Origin: Pseudoalteromonas xiamenensis
GTDB taxonomy: Bacteria > Pseudomonadota > Gammaproteobacteria > Enterobacterales > Alteromonadaceae
Assembly: GCF_030994125.1 (NCBI RefSeq)
Contig: NZ_CP099917.1
Location: forward strand, 3,615,589-3,679,588
DNA length: 64,000 bases
Direction: 5' to 3'
The number at the start of each line of letters is the position of its first letter. Positions within the stretch are counted from its first letter, which is position 1. Of the stretch, positions 1-8,801 are shown piece by piece. A program made the translations under genes and the position numbers. The notes beneath the pieces were generated by a model. The model searched no databases. It was given only the letters and a program-made list of their open reading frames with translations, and had not been told where the DNA came from.

Positions 1-2
1 AA

Positions 3-659
3 GATTGTGTCAGGATTGGCGAAGGAATTGTTGAAAAAATAAACCATAATTGGCGATGCGAACTTCAACAACGACACAGACTAGAGAGTCATTTAGAGCT
101 TGAGTTTGAAGTACATTATCAGCCTTTTTTTATGCCAACAATTCGGCACCTCGCGACGGGCAGTAAGAAACGTTACGTCGGAAAAGTCGCAGGAAGTAGT
201 GATAAAGGCTTGGTTTTCAAAGGTATGGAGACGGTACGAAGTGACTGGACAAAGTTAGCTCACTTATTCCAACAAGAACTCTTTGTTTCACTATTTGAAA
301 CAAAGATGCTTGCAGATATTTATTTACGTTACAAAAATAAATTAACAGCAGGGGAGTTTGATGAACTATTAATTTACAAAAAGAGGATGCAACAATCACT
401 AGAACTTTACACAAAAAATATACCTCCTCACATTAAAGCGCTTAAGCAAGCAATCGCAAATGGCGAAATCTCAATTCCAAAACCAGGGTTTATGGTCGAA
501 TATGTTCAAACTGTGCAAGGTCCTAGACTTTTTCCTTCATTAATATCAATAGATTACACTTACTACATAGAAAAGCAGCTGAACCCTATTTTTGACATGG
601 TTAAAGCGTTTGACCTTTCTTCGACCTCTGTGGAAGCCCAACAAGTACTCAGCTTTTAA
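3..659 (+). CDS. polB: DNA polymerase II, C-terminal part (5' end outside window)
   Basis: The frame is open from the first bases of the window, so this is the C-terminal fragment of a longer gene and not a gene starting at the ATG at 132. The translated tail carries LEFEVHYQPFFMPTIR, then GSKKRYVGK, KGLETVR-like KGMETVRSDW, and ends in QQVLSF. These match the thumb region of family B DNA polymerase II of E. coli, including the KKRY primer-template motif. The last residues resemble a beta-clamp binding motif, as in E. coli PolB (QLGLF). Pol II is an SOS-linked repair polymerase with proofreading; its exonuclease and palm domains would lie upstream of the window. Identification is from remembered family motifs and is firm. 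Confidence 0.93.
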   Translation, partial: DCVRIGEGIVEKINHNWRCELQQRHRLESHLELEFEVHYQPFFMPTIRHLATGSKKRYVGKVAGSSDKGLVFKGMETVRSDWTKLAHLFQQELFVSLFETKMLADIYLRYKNKLTAGEFDELLIYKKRMQQSLELYTKNIPPHIKALKQAIANGEISIPKPGFMVEYVQTVQGPRLFPSLISIDYTYYIEKQLNPIFDMVKAFDLSSTSVEAQQVLSF

Positions 660-757
660 TCGTTAATAACTTTCTGATTCATTGACAATATTTCTCATTT
701 GTTTCCAAAATGAAAACTGCCACTTTGTGCATGTTGCAAATATATAACTAAATAGTG

Positions 758-787
758 TTGACCTGATGTTGTTAATTTGTTTAGTAT
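758..787 (+). promoter_or_regulatory. Putative sigma-70 promoter of the first TonB receptor
   Basis: TTGACC (758-763) and TAGTAT (782-787) are separated by 18 bases, about 90 bases upstream of the receptor start. The -10 is preceded by GTT, giving GTTTAGTAT. The same arrangement occurs before the second receptor at 5324-5353, which supports function. Confidence 0.55.
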
Positions 788-879
788 TTCGTTTGTCTGG
801 TTTCTATTGTGTAAGCAATAGGTACTAACAAAGCTAAATATTATTAAAAAACCACAGCTAGTGGCCCAGGGAGAAATAA

Positions 880-3714
880 ATGTTAAACAATAAAATTACA
901 AAAGCAGTTCGCTTAGCGATCGCTTTTGGTGCGGCTTCTACCGCAATGGTATCTGCAAGTGCTGCAGCACAAGGTGCCGAAGAAGAAAAGGTAGAGCGTA
1001 TTGAAGTAACAGGTTCTGCAATCAAACGTACTGATTTAGAAGGTTCACTACCAGTTCAAGTTATCGGTGCAGCTGACATTGCAAAAACTGGTGTTACTAA
1101 CGTAACTGATCTAATCCAACAACTTCCTGCAATGCAAGGTTTCACTACATCTGCTGATTCAGTAGGTGGCGGTGGTGGTGGTATCTCTACTGCTTCAATC
1201 CACGATATCGGTGAATCTTACACGCTTGTACTACTAAACGGTCGCCGTATTGCACCTGCAACGTCAGGCGGTACTGTTAACCTTAACGTAATCCCTGTTT
1301 CTGCTATCAAGCAAGTTGAGGTTCTAACGGATGGTGCATCTGCACTTTACGGTTCTGACGCTATTGCTGGTGTTGTTAACTTCATTCTTAAAGACAACGT
1401 TGATGTAACGACTATCTCAGCTCGTTACGACCGTCCACAAGAAGACGGTGGTTCTACGTTAACTTTCAACGTGTCTACTGGTTTTGGTGATTTAGACCGT
1501 GACGGTTTCTCTTTAACTGCTGCATTCACTCATGAAGACCAAGAGCAATTAAAAGCAAAACAACGTAAATTTGGTCAAACTGGTATCCTAAGCTTTGAAC
1601 ACCCAGATTTTGCTGACCCACTTTATTTCTTCAACGGTTCAGGTAACGCTATTCCAGGTAACGCGCGTATCCGTTACCAAACACGTAACGCTGCTGGTGA
1701 GCTAGTTTCAACTCAAACTACTTACAACCCATATGCAAACAAAACGGGTGCTTGTGCACAAGACACATCTGCAATCGGTGCTGCATGTTGGTTTGACTAC
1801 ACGTCTACAATCGAACTAGTACCTGAAAACAAATTGGACAGCGTTGTACTAAACGGTTTGTTCAACGTTGCTGACGACGTAACTGGTTTTGCTACTGCAA
1901 TGTACACAAAAACAGCAATGACAGCGCGTATTGCTCCGTACCCAACAGGTTTCTTCAACCTTGATATGAGCTCTGATCTTGTTAAGAATGAAGTTCTTGC
2001 TAACCTACCATCAGGTATGACTGCAGAAGAAATCGCGTCTATTGACCGTGTTCAGGCTCAATGGCGTTCACTTCCTGCTGGTAACCGTACAACTGAGTAC
2101 GAAACAACTGCGACACATATCGTAGCAGGTCTTCGTGGTCTAACTGGCGAAATCGATTGGGAAGGTGCGTTCACGTACTCTGTGAGCGATCAAGATCAAA
2201 ACTACCCAACAGGTTGGTTATTACTTGACGAGTTCTTAGACGTTATCGGTACTGGTGCGGTTAACGTATTTGTTCCTAACGAAGAACTTGACGATGCAAG
2301 CCGTCAAGCGCTAGCTCCAGCTATCTACCACGGTAACTGGGAAAATACAAAGATCACGATGAAAGGCGCGGATTTCAAAGGTTCAATGCCAGTATTTGAT
2401 CTTCCAGGTGGTCTTGCTTACGTAGCTGCTGGTGTTGATTACCGTGATTACACGTATGAAAACTCACTATCTGAAGCAAACCAAGAAGCTAGACTACTAT
2501 TCTTAGAAGCTGGTACTTCATACGATCTGCAACGTTCACAAATGGGTATCTTCGCAGAACTTGATATGCCAGTTATCGATGACGTAACAGTGAACATCGC
2601 TGGTCGTTACGATGATTTCTCAGGCGTAGATGCTGCTCAAGTTGGTAACTACACTGGTGAAGTTGGTGAAATCAGTAAAGGTGACAGCGACTTCACATAC
2701 AAGTTGAGTGCTCGTTGGCAGGCAACTGAAGACCTATTACTACGTGCTTCATACGGTACAGGCTTCAAAGCACCTTCACTACTTGCAATCGCACGTCCAC
2801 AAGTTGATTTCGGTGTAACAAGTGGTAACTATGTATGTCCATTCAGCCCATCAGACGCGCTATATCAAGCATGTCCTGATAAGCAAGGTGGCCGCGTACA
2901 GTACGGTGTATACCAAAAAGGTAACACAAACCTGAAATTCGAAACGTCTAAGCAATCAACTGTTGGTATCGTTTTCGCGCCATCTACTGGCTTCGGTATC
3001 ACACTTGATTACTGGCAAGTAGAAATGGAAGATCGCGTTACTCAGTTAACTGAAGACCAAATCTTCGCAGATCCAGTTCGTTACCGCGAACTATTTACTA
3101 CACGTACAAATGCTGCAACGGGTGACCAAGAATTGGCTATCATCCAATCTTCAGCTAACGTAGGTAGTGCAAAATACTCAGGTGTTGACTGGAGTGTTGA
3201 TTTGACTAACGACCTATCGTTCGGTCAATTGAAGACTCGTTGGTCTGGTACTTACACAATCGAAAGTACATATACTCGTCCAGGTACAACTGACGACTGG
3301 ATCACTAGCTTAGGCCGTTTTGGTGACGACCAAGAAGTTACATTCCGTTTGACTCAACAAATTTCTTCTACGTTGAGCCACGGTGACTTCGCTCACACTG
3401 TACGTCTAAACTATAAGTCTGGCTACCAAGACCAATTCCAATCAGCTGATGACTGTGCGGTTTCATTGGTTGACGCGTTTGGTGACTGTGTAAGCGTACA
3501 ACTACGTGTACCTTCTTACACGCTAATGGATTATCAAACAGTTTATAACTTCGACGATAACACAACAGTTACGTTCGGTATTAACAACCTGTTAGATAAG
3601 CAACCGCCAATGTCACTACGTACAGGTGGTGCTGGTCACCAAGTTGGTTTCGACCCACGTTATGCTGATGTATACGGTCGTACATTCTACCTACAAGCTG
3701 ATTACAGATTCTAA
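880..3714 (+). CDS. TonB-dependent outer membrane receptor (first copy)
   Basis: A 944-residue outer membrane receptor that would import an unknown ligand using TonB energy. It has a cleavable signal peptide (about residues 1-30, ending SASAAAQG), then EKVERIEVTGS, which is the usual TonB-box and plug entry. A plug domain follows (about 50-170, with LLNGRR and GASALYGSDAIAGVVNFIL), then a long beta-barrel ending YLQADYRF with a terminal aromatic, typical of barrel insertion. The start is backed by AGGGAG at 868-873. Codon choice is strongly biased (Arg mostly CGT, Gly mostly GGT, Asn mostly AAC), which suggests high expression. It is paralogous to the receptor at 5469-8282, and each is followed by a small lipoprotein gene. 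The substrate cannot be read from sequence; peptides or siderophores are both possible. Confidence 0.93.
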   Translation: MLNNKITKAVRLAIAFGAASTAMVSASAAAQGAEEEKVERIEVTGSAIKRTDLEGSLPVQVIGAADIAKTGVTNVTDLIQQLPAMQGFTTSADSVGGGGGGISTASIHDIGESYTLVLLNGRRIAPATSGGTVNLNVIPVSAIKQVEVLTDGASALYGSDAIAGVVNFILKDNVDVTTISARYDRPQEDGGSTLTFNVSTGFGDLDRDGFSLTAAFTHEDQEQLKAKQRKFGQTGILSFEHPDFADPLYFFNGSGNAIPGNARIRYQTRNAAGELVSTQTTYNPYANKTGACAQDTSAIGAACWFDYTSTIELVPENKLDSVVLNGLFNVADDVTGFATAMYTKTAMTARIAPYPTGFFNLDMSSDLVKNEVLANLPSGMTAEEIASIDRVQAQWRSLPAGNRTTEYETTATHIVAGLRGLTGEIDWEGAFTYSVSDQDQNYPTGWLLLDEFLDVIGTGAVNVFVPNEELDDASRQALAPAIYHGNWENTKITMKGADFKGSMPVFDLPGGLAYVAAGVDYRDYTYENSLSEANQEARLLFLEAGTSYDLQRSQMGIFAELDMPVIDDVTVNIAGRYDDFSGVDAAQVGNYTGEVGEISKGDSDFTYKLSARWQATEDLLLRASYGTGFKAPSLLAIARPQVDFGVTSGNYVCPFSPSDALYQACPDKQGGRVQYGVYQKGNTNLKFETSKQSTVGIVFAPSTGFGITLDYWQVEMEDRVTQLTEDQIFADPVRYRELFTTRTNAATGDQELAIIQSSANVGSAKYSGVDWSVDLTNDLSFGQLKTRWSGTYTIESTYTRPGTTDDWITSLGRFGDDQEVTFRLTQQISSTLSHGDFAHTVRLNYKSGYQDQFQSADDCAVSLVDAFGDCVSVQLRVPSYTLMDYQTVYNFDDNTTVTFGINNLLDKQPPMSLRTGGAGHQVGFDPRYADVYGRTFYLQADYRF

Positions 3715-3742
3715 TCACTTGAGTTAGAAGTTTACCGAAAAG

Positions 3743-3766
3743 GGCCAGCAAAGCTGGCCTTTTTTA
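3743..3766 (+). terminator. Intrinsic terminator after first TonB receptor
   Basis: GGCCAGC (3743-3749), loop AAA, GCTGGCC (3753-3759), then a run of T. A perfect 7-bp GC-rich stem with a U-tract, 29 bases after the stop codon. Confidence 0.9.
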
Positions 3767-4212
3767 TTGTTTAGGCTTTATCGCTGAGTTGCATTTTACT
3801 TAGCTACCCCTCTTGAGGGAATCCCTGCCTGAAATACAACAATGACAACTTGTTTCAATTCGATAGCCTGAACTCTATGTAATAGAAGGGCTCTCTGTTG
3901 AGATAACTAAAGTGAATATTGAAGCAATAACAGTCAGTTTCTAGCCGAAATAGGCTGGTTGTTCAAATATAAATATCGTTAACGGTCTGCTCTTCTAAAA
4001 TGTTAAGCATAATCTCGTGATCGCGAAAATTTAGACGATTTTTGTACTAATTTTAGCGCGTACCTTTATTGGTTAACTTTTGTTGACTTTCTGTTTCACT
4101 GGCGTAGTATGAATTTGTTGCTAATTTTGGAATTGGTAATGTTTAGGGATTGCAAGGCCGACATTTTTAACTCAGGTCTTGAGTGAAATGAATACAAGTA
4201 AGGATAAAAATA
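3767..4212. other. Gene-free stretch between receptor and lipoprotein
   Basis: About 450 bases with no convincing reading frame. The only element I can support is the promoter at 4083-4110. The length contrasts with the 58-base gap in the second receptor-lipoprotein pair. Confidence 0.5.
4083..4110 (+). promoter_or_regulatory. Putative promoter of the first small lipoprotein
   Basis: TTGACT (4083-4088), 16-base spacer, TAGTAT (4105-4110). It has the same TAGTAT -10 as both receptor promoters, which points to a shared family of promoters across the locus. Confidence 0.45.
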
Positions 4213-4473
4213 ATGAAATTGAAAACTTTGTTCACTGCTCTAAGTTTGTGTGCTTTAGCGGGTTGTGCGTCCACAGAGTCGGCACAATCTGAAGTAGAAG
4301 GCAAAGAAGCCAATACGCAGATGGCTGATAACGATGTTGTTTGTGAGTCACGTGCCTCAGTCGGTTCTCACATGAAAAAGCGAGTTTGTAAGACACGAGC
4401 TCAGATGAAAAAGGACGAGGAGGAAGCTGCTCGTTATATGAAAAGTGAACGCCGGACAGTCAACGGTAATTAA
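4213..4473 (+). CDS. Small two-cysteine lipoprotein (first copy)
   Basis: An 86-residue predicted lipoprotein. The signal peptide ends in a lipobox, LAGC, giving Cys18 as the lipidation site. The mature part has a C-E-x(2)-A-S-V-G-S-x(3)-K-R-V-C-K-T-R-x-Q module with two cysteines, then a charged helix rich in K and E. The lipoprotein at 8341-8595 shares this module in the same order, and each follows a TonB-dependent receptor. Short proteins with a similar C...GS...(K/R)...C.T pattern are common in proteobacteria but I know no function. A role as partner of the receptor is inference from position only. It has its own promoter and terminator. Confidence 0.8.
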   Translation: MKLKTLFTALSLCALAGCASTESAQSEVEGKEANTQMADNDVVCESRASVGSHMKKRVCKTRAQMKKDEEEAARYMKSERRTVNGN

Positions 4474-4487
4474 TTTGCATTCAAAAG

Positions 4488-4511
4488 AGGGGGCTGAAGC
4501 CTCCTTTTTTT
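4488..4511 (+). terminator. Intrinsic terminator after first lipoprotein
   Basis: AGGGGGCT (4488-4495) pairs with AGCCTCCT (4498-4505) with one G-U pair and a two-base loop, followed by a T run. It sits 14 bases after the stop codon. Confidence 0.8.
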
Positions 4512-5468
4512 GTTGAGAATATTGTGTGGCGTGGTCCTTGTCACTTCATATTGTAAACGTTGGGTTTGCATCTAACCCCAAAACCTACTCAATCCTTCGT
4601 CAAATCAGTGATCTCATTTCTTTCCATTCAGCGATTGGATTCGTTTAGCACTTTACGTTTCTAGCTATGTGTAGGAAGACGACATCTAATAGAACAGTGT
4701 CAAATTGCTACACAAACGTCACTCTTGAATAAGCCACATTTGTTAATAAAAAGCTTAGCAGGTACATATTTCATTCTGCGAGATCATTGGTTCTTAAAAG
4801 AAGCGACTTTCAAGGTGTTACACCCACTCATTAAATCGAATTTTGCCTTGCACTCTTCCATTGGTAGGAATAGCGCTTGATCATAATGTATTAATTTTAT
4901 TGTCTTTATGGCTGGCTGTTGAGTTTGGTTCGCAAAATTTAATGTGATTGATGATTAGAGGTGTTAGTCCGTGATAAGTACTCTTTGCGTGTAATATTAA
5001 TGTAAATATAAGTCATTGGATATAAACAGAACGTGTTACTTCTGAGGGTTGTGTGTACTCAAATTGTTTATATAATAAATTACCTAAATAAGGGGTAAAC
5101 TAATTTTTTACAGTAAATAAACCTATGTTAAATTCATATTGTTGATGATTCTGCATGTATCTAAAAGTGGGTCATAATGATCTTGATATGTTAAATAATA
5201 TGGTTTGTTTCTTTTTTGTATCCTTGTTAATGGCGTGTGCTTGTTGTTCAAAAGCTGTATTTACAATGGGTTATAAATGAAAAGTTGTTGTGTGTGGGTG
5301 ATTAATTATATTTTTTATGGTTGTTGACTGTGGAGTGTGTTCGGGTTTAGTATCGGTTTCGCTCGTGAATAAATTAATAAAATTGTTTTTCTTCTAGCTG
5401 GGGTAAAACACTAAGCGGGTTTTAATAATATTTAATTACTATAACGTAATTATTCAGGGAGATAATTA
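4512..5468. other. Long AT-rich gene-free stretch upstream of second receptor
   Basis: About 950 bases without a credible reading frame on either strand. The right end holds the receptor promoter at 5324-5353 and a leader of roughly 110 bases. The rest is AT-rich and I recognise nothing in it. A small RNA or a decayed gene cannot be excluded. Confidence 0.5.
5324..5353 (+). promoter_or_regulatory. Putative promoter of second TonB receptor
   Basis: TTGACT (5324-5329), 18-base spacer, TAGTAT (5348-5353), preceded by GTT as in GTTTAGTAT. It matches the promoter at 758-787 in hexamers, spacing and the bases before the -10. The predicted untranslated leader is about 110 bases. Confidence 0.55.
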
Positions 5469-8282
5469 ATGTTAAACAACCAAGTATCTAAAGCGGTACG
5501 TTTGGCACTTATGTTTGGTGCAGCGTCTGCTTCAGTAGCTTCAATGTCAGCATTCGCTGCTGACGAAGCTGAAAAAGTTGAACGTATTGAAGTAACAGGT
5601 TCAAGTATCAAAGGTACGGACCTTGCAGGTGCGCTTCCAATCAGTGTTATCAGTTCAGACGACATCAAAAAAACAGGTGTAGTAAGCGTTCCTGAATTGA
5701 TTTCTCAAATTCCATCAATGCAAGGTTTTACTACGCCAGCTAACTCTGTTGGCGGCGGCGGTGCCGGTACTGCGACTGCGAACTTGCGTTCAATCGGTGA
5801 CGGTTACACGCTAGTGCTTTTAAATGGTCGTCGTCTAGCTCCATTAGGGTCTGGTAGTTCTGTTGACTTAAACAGTATTCCAATTGCGGCTGTAGAACGC
5901 GTTGAAGTATTAACTGATGGTGCATCAGCACTATATGGCTCAGATGCAATCGCTGGTGTTATTAACTTCATTCTTAAGAAAGAAGTAAGTGAAACAACAG
6001 TTTCAGTTCGCACGGATCAACCTCGCGGTGGCGCAGAGTCATATTCTGCAAGCCTTACGACAGGTTTTGGCGATTATGATGCAGATGGTTTTAGCCTTGT
6101 TGCATCACTTAGCTATGACGAGCGTTCTGCACTTAAATCAACAGCGCGTGAATTTGCTAAAACTGGTTTCCTTGAGTTTGAATATGATGGTCAAAACTAT
6201 TATGACATCAATGGTTCTTCAAACGCGATTCCAGCGAACGCGTTCGTTGACTACAAAACGACAGTTGATGGTAAAGAAGTATCTAAGCTAGCTCAGTTAA
6301 ACCCTTACTTACAAAAAAATGGTCAATGCGCTGAACACAATGCGACTTTGAACAGCCCGCTGTGTTCATACGACTTCACTAGTACATTAGAAATTTACCC
6401 AGAATATGACCGTAAGTCTTTCGTTTTACAAGGTGAATTCAAAGTAAACGACGATATTAAAGCGTTTGCATCAGCACTTTATACTGATTACACAACAACG
6501 CCACGTATTGCACCGAACCCGACTGGTTTTATCAACATTCCACTAGATAGCGTACTTTACACTAACTATGTAAAACCATACTTAACTGAAGAGCAAGCTG
6601 CAAACGCAACACGATTCCGTGCTACATGGCGCGCACTTCCAGGTGGTAATCGCTCAACTGAATACAATACAGAAACGTACAACACAATTCTTGGATTGGA
6701 CGGTGTGTTATTCGATACAATCGACTTTAATACAGCAGTTGTCTATTCAAAAGGAACTCGTACAGCAGACGTTAAAAACGGCTACTTCTACGCGGATAAG
6801 TTTGTTGACGCTATCAGCAGCGGTCGTGTAAATATCTTCCTTACACCAGAAGAATTTGCTCAAGATCAAGCGAGTATCGATGCATTAGAAGCAGCACAAT
6901 GGCGTCACAACGATAACGTAACAGTGACCGAAAACTTGTCTTTCGATATTCGTGCTTCTCAGCCTATCTTTGAATTACCAGCAGGTGATGCATACATTGG
7001 TTACGGTGTTGAATACCGCAATAATACTTATTCACTAACTCGTTCAGCAGAAAATGTTGCTGACACGCAGTTCGGTGATGGCGGCGGTGATTTCGATTAT
7101 GAATTAGAACGCTCAAGCTACGGCGCTTTCGCTGAACTTCAAATTCCAATTCTTGAGAATTTAAGCATGAATGCGGCACTACGTTATGACAGCATCGGTG
7201 GTGTTGAAGATAACTTGACTAGTGCTGGTAAAGTAAACGAAGACGAGTCAGACACGACATACAAAGTTAGCTTACGTTACGAAGCAACGGAAGATTTAGT
7301 ATTCCGTGCCTCTTATGGTACAGGCTTTAAAGCTGCAACAATGACTGAAATTGCTCGTCCATTATCAGCGTGGGGCGTAACATCAGATAATTACAATTGT
7401 CCTGTTCCATCAAGTGACCCTCGTGCTCAGTACTGTCCACCAGATAATATGCAATATGATGTATATTTACTTGGTAATAAAGATCTGAAGCCAGAGACGT
7501 CGAAGCAACACTCAATTGGTTTTGTCTACTCACCATCGACAGAGTTGTCTCTTGAATTAGACTACTGGAAAGTAGAGATTGAAGACATGGTACAGACGCC
7601 GGACGAAGCGTTTATGTTCCAAAATCGTGAACTGTTTGACAAGTTCTTTGTTGTTAAGCCGGACCGTTCTGACTCTACATCACAAACTCTTGCGCTTGTT
7701 CAAGGTTCAATCAACATCGGTAAGTCTATTACTGCTGGTTATGACTGGAAAGTAACCTACCGTAACGATTTCGATTTAGGTACTCTTAAAACAACGGTTC
7801 AAGGTACATACATCGATGAGCAAGAATACACCGTTGGTGGCGTACTTCCATTCGAGTGGGCAACGAGCTTAGGCCGTTACGGCGTTGATAATGCGGTTGT
7901 ATTCCGTAACATTATTAATATCCAAAACGTGTTCTCGCACGGTGATTTTTCTCACACACTACGTTGGAAGTATAAATCAGGTTGGACAGACGCTGAGAAA
8001 TCTGTTGGTGTTGGTTCTATTGCATTCCCATACTACAACAAAGATGGAAGCCTTGCGTCTACAACAATTCAACGTAGCGTCCCATCACATGCGACGGTTG
8101 ACTACAAGTTGGATTACACGGGTATTGAAAGCGCGACTATCTCTGTTGGTGTGAACAATATCTTTGATAAAGAGCCACCATTGTCACTTGGCGACCCTGC
8201 TGGTCACTTAGTTGGTTATGAAGGCCGTTACTATGACCAATTCTTAAGAACATTCTACGTAAACGCAGAATACACTTTCTAA
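5469..8282 (+). CDS. TonB-dependent outer membrane receptor (second copy)
   Basis: A 937-residue paralogue of the receptor at 880-3714. The N-terminal regions are closely alike: MLNN-x-V/I-x-KAVRLA, then EKVERIEVTGS and LLNGRR, and GASALYGSDAIAGV in the plug. The signal peptide ends near residue 30 (SAFAADEA). The barrel ends in NAEYTF with a C-terminal Phe. Both proteins share barrel blocks such as FRASYGTGFKA and LELDYWKVE-like segments. The start is backed by AGGGAG at 5456-5461, the same ribosome site as the first copy. This is a clear gene duplication; the divergence in barrel loops suggests different ligands or phage and antibody escape, but that is inference. Confidence 0.93.
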   Translation: MLNNQVSKAVRLALMFGAASASVASMSAFAADEAEKVERIEVTGSSIKGTDLAGALPISVISSDDIKKTGVVSVPELISQIPSMQGFTTPANSVGGGGAGTATANLRSIGDGYTLVLLNGRRLAPLGSGSSVDLNSIPIAAVERVEVLTDGASALYGSDAIAGVINFILKKEVSETTVSVRTDQPRGGAESYSASLTTGFGDYDADGFSLVASLSYDERSALKSTAREFAKTGFLEFEYDGQNYYDINGSSNAIPANAFVDYKTTVDGKEVSKLAQLNPYLQKNGQCAEHNATLNSPLCSYDFTSTLEIYPEYDRKSFVLQGEFKVNDDIKAFASALYTDYTTTPRIAPNPTGFINIPLDSVLYTNYVKPYLTEEQAANATRFRATWRALPGGNRSTEYNTETYNTILGLDGVLFDTIDFNTAVVYSKGTRTADVKNGYFYADKFVDAISSGRVNIFLTPEEFAQDQASIDALEAAQWRHNDNVTVTENLSFDIRASQPIFELPAGDAYIGYGVEYRNNTYSLTRSAENVADTQFGDGGGDFDYELERSSYGAFAELQIPILENLSMNAALRYDSIGGVEDNLTSAGKVNEDESDTTYKVSLRYEATEDLVFRASYGTGFKAATMTEIARPLSAWGVTSDNYNCPVPSSDPRAQYCPPDNMQYDVYLLGNKDLKPETSKQHSIGFVYSPSTELSLELDYWKVEIEDMVQTPDEAFMFQNRELFDKFFVVKPDRSDSTSQTLALVQGSINIGKSITAGYDWKVTYRNDFDLGTLKTTVQGTYIDEQEYTVGGVLPFEWATSLGRYGVDNAVVFRNIINIQNVFSHGDFSHTLRWKYKSGWTDAEKSVGVGSIAFPYYNKDGSLASTTIQRSVPSHATVDYKLDYTGIESATISVGVNNIFDKEPPLSLGDPAGHLVGYEGRYYDQFLRTFYVNAEYTF

Positions 8283-8295
8283 GAATTGATTTAAT

Positions 8296-8323
8296 AAATA
8301 GGCTGCATTGCAGCCTATTTTTT
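8296..8323 (+). terminator. Terminator between second receptor and its lipoprotein
   Basis: GGCTGC (8301-8306), loop ATT, GCAGCC (8310-8315), extended by AAATA/TATTT, then T run. It lies inside the 58-base gap before the lipoprotein gene, so lipoprotein mRNA from the receptor promoter would arise only by readthrough. Confidence 0.85.
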
Positions 8324-8340
8324 GAAAAGGAGATATTTCG

Positions 8341-8595
8341 ATGAAAAAAACGACAATTCTATTAGCTATGTTGAGTGTAAGCGTCTTAGCTAGCTGCGCT
8401 AACACAAAAAAAACAGCGTCAGTTAAATCGGATCAAGGATTTCGATGTGAAAAGCAATCAAGCCTTGGTACAACCATTCCTTCAAAATTATGTTCAACTA
8501 AGAAACAACGAGATGAAGCACGCGAAGCTTCTAAAGAAGCGCTCAGGCAGTCTCAAAGTACAATTCTAACCGAGCAAGTGTCCGGCAGTAATTAA
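8341..8595 (+). CDS. Small two-cysteine lipoprotein (second copy)
   Basis: An 84-residue predicted lipoprotein with lipobox LASC. After it comes C-E-x(2)-S-S-L-G-T-x(3)-S-K-L-C-S-T-K-x-Q, then a charged helix. This aligns position for position with the module of the lipoprotein at 4213-4473, so the two are paralogues and the duplication covered a two-gene unit. A strong ribosome site (AAGGAGA, 8327-8333) lies right after the upstream terminator. I see no separate promoter, so expression probably depends on readthrough from the receptor gene. The two cysteines could form a disulfide. Function unknown. Confidence 0.8.
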   Translation: MKKTTILLAMLSVSVLASCANTKKTASVKSDQGFRCEKQSSLGTTIPSKLCSTKKQRDEAREASKEALRQSQSTILTEQVSGSN

Positions 8596-8712
8596 GCGAA
8601 AATGATTCACCCTCACGGTTAACTCAATTTTGATTTAGTCTAGAAGTCTAAAATAAAAAAAGTAGATTTTTCAATTTGAAAATAACTAGTGTTGGGTAAA
8701 TTTGCCGCACAG

Positions 8713-8732
8713 AGAGAGCATCGCTCTCTTTT
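8713..8732 (+). terminator. Terminator after second lipoprotein
   Basis: AGAGAGC (8713-8719), loop ATC, GCTCTCT (8723-8729), followed by TTT. It lies about 120 bases after the lipoprotein stop and ends transcription before the convergent repressor gene. Confidence 0.6.
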
Positions 8733-8801
8733 AACGTTTCTACGCCGGTCGTATCTGCAATTTAATGATTTATTTTTTCGGCAACACACTCGTGCTTCAA
8801 C

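Noticed and set aside
132-659. ATG at 132 as the start of a separate small gene
   Set aside because: The frame is open to the window edge and the upstream residues also match DNA polymerase II, so it is the tail of polB.
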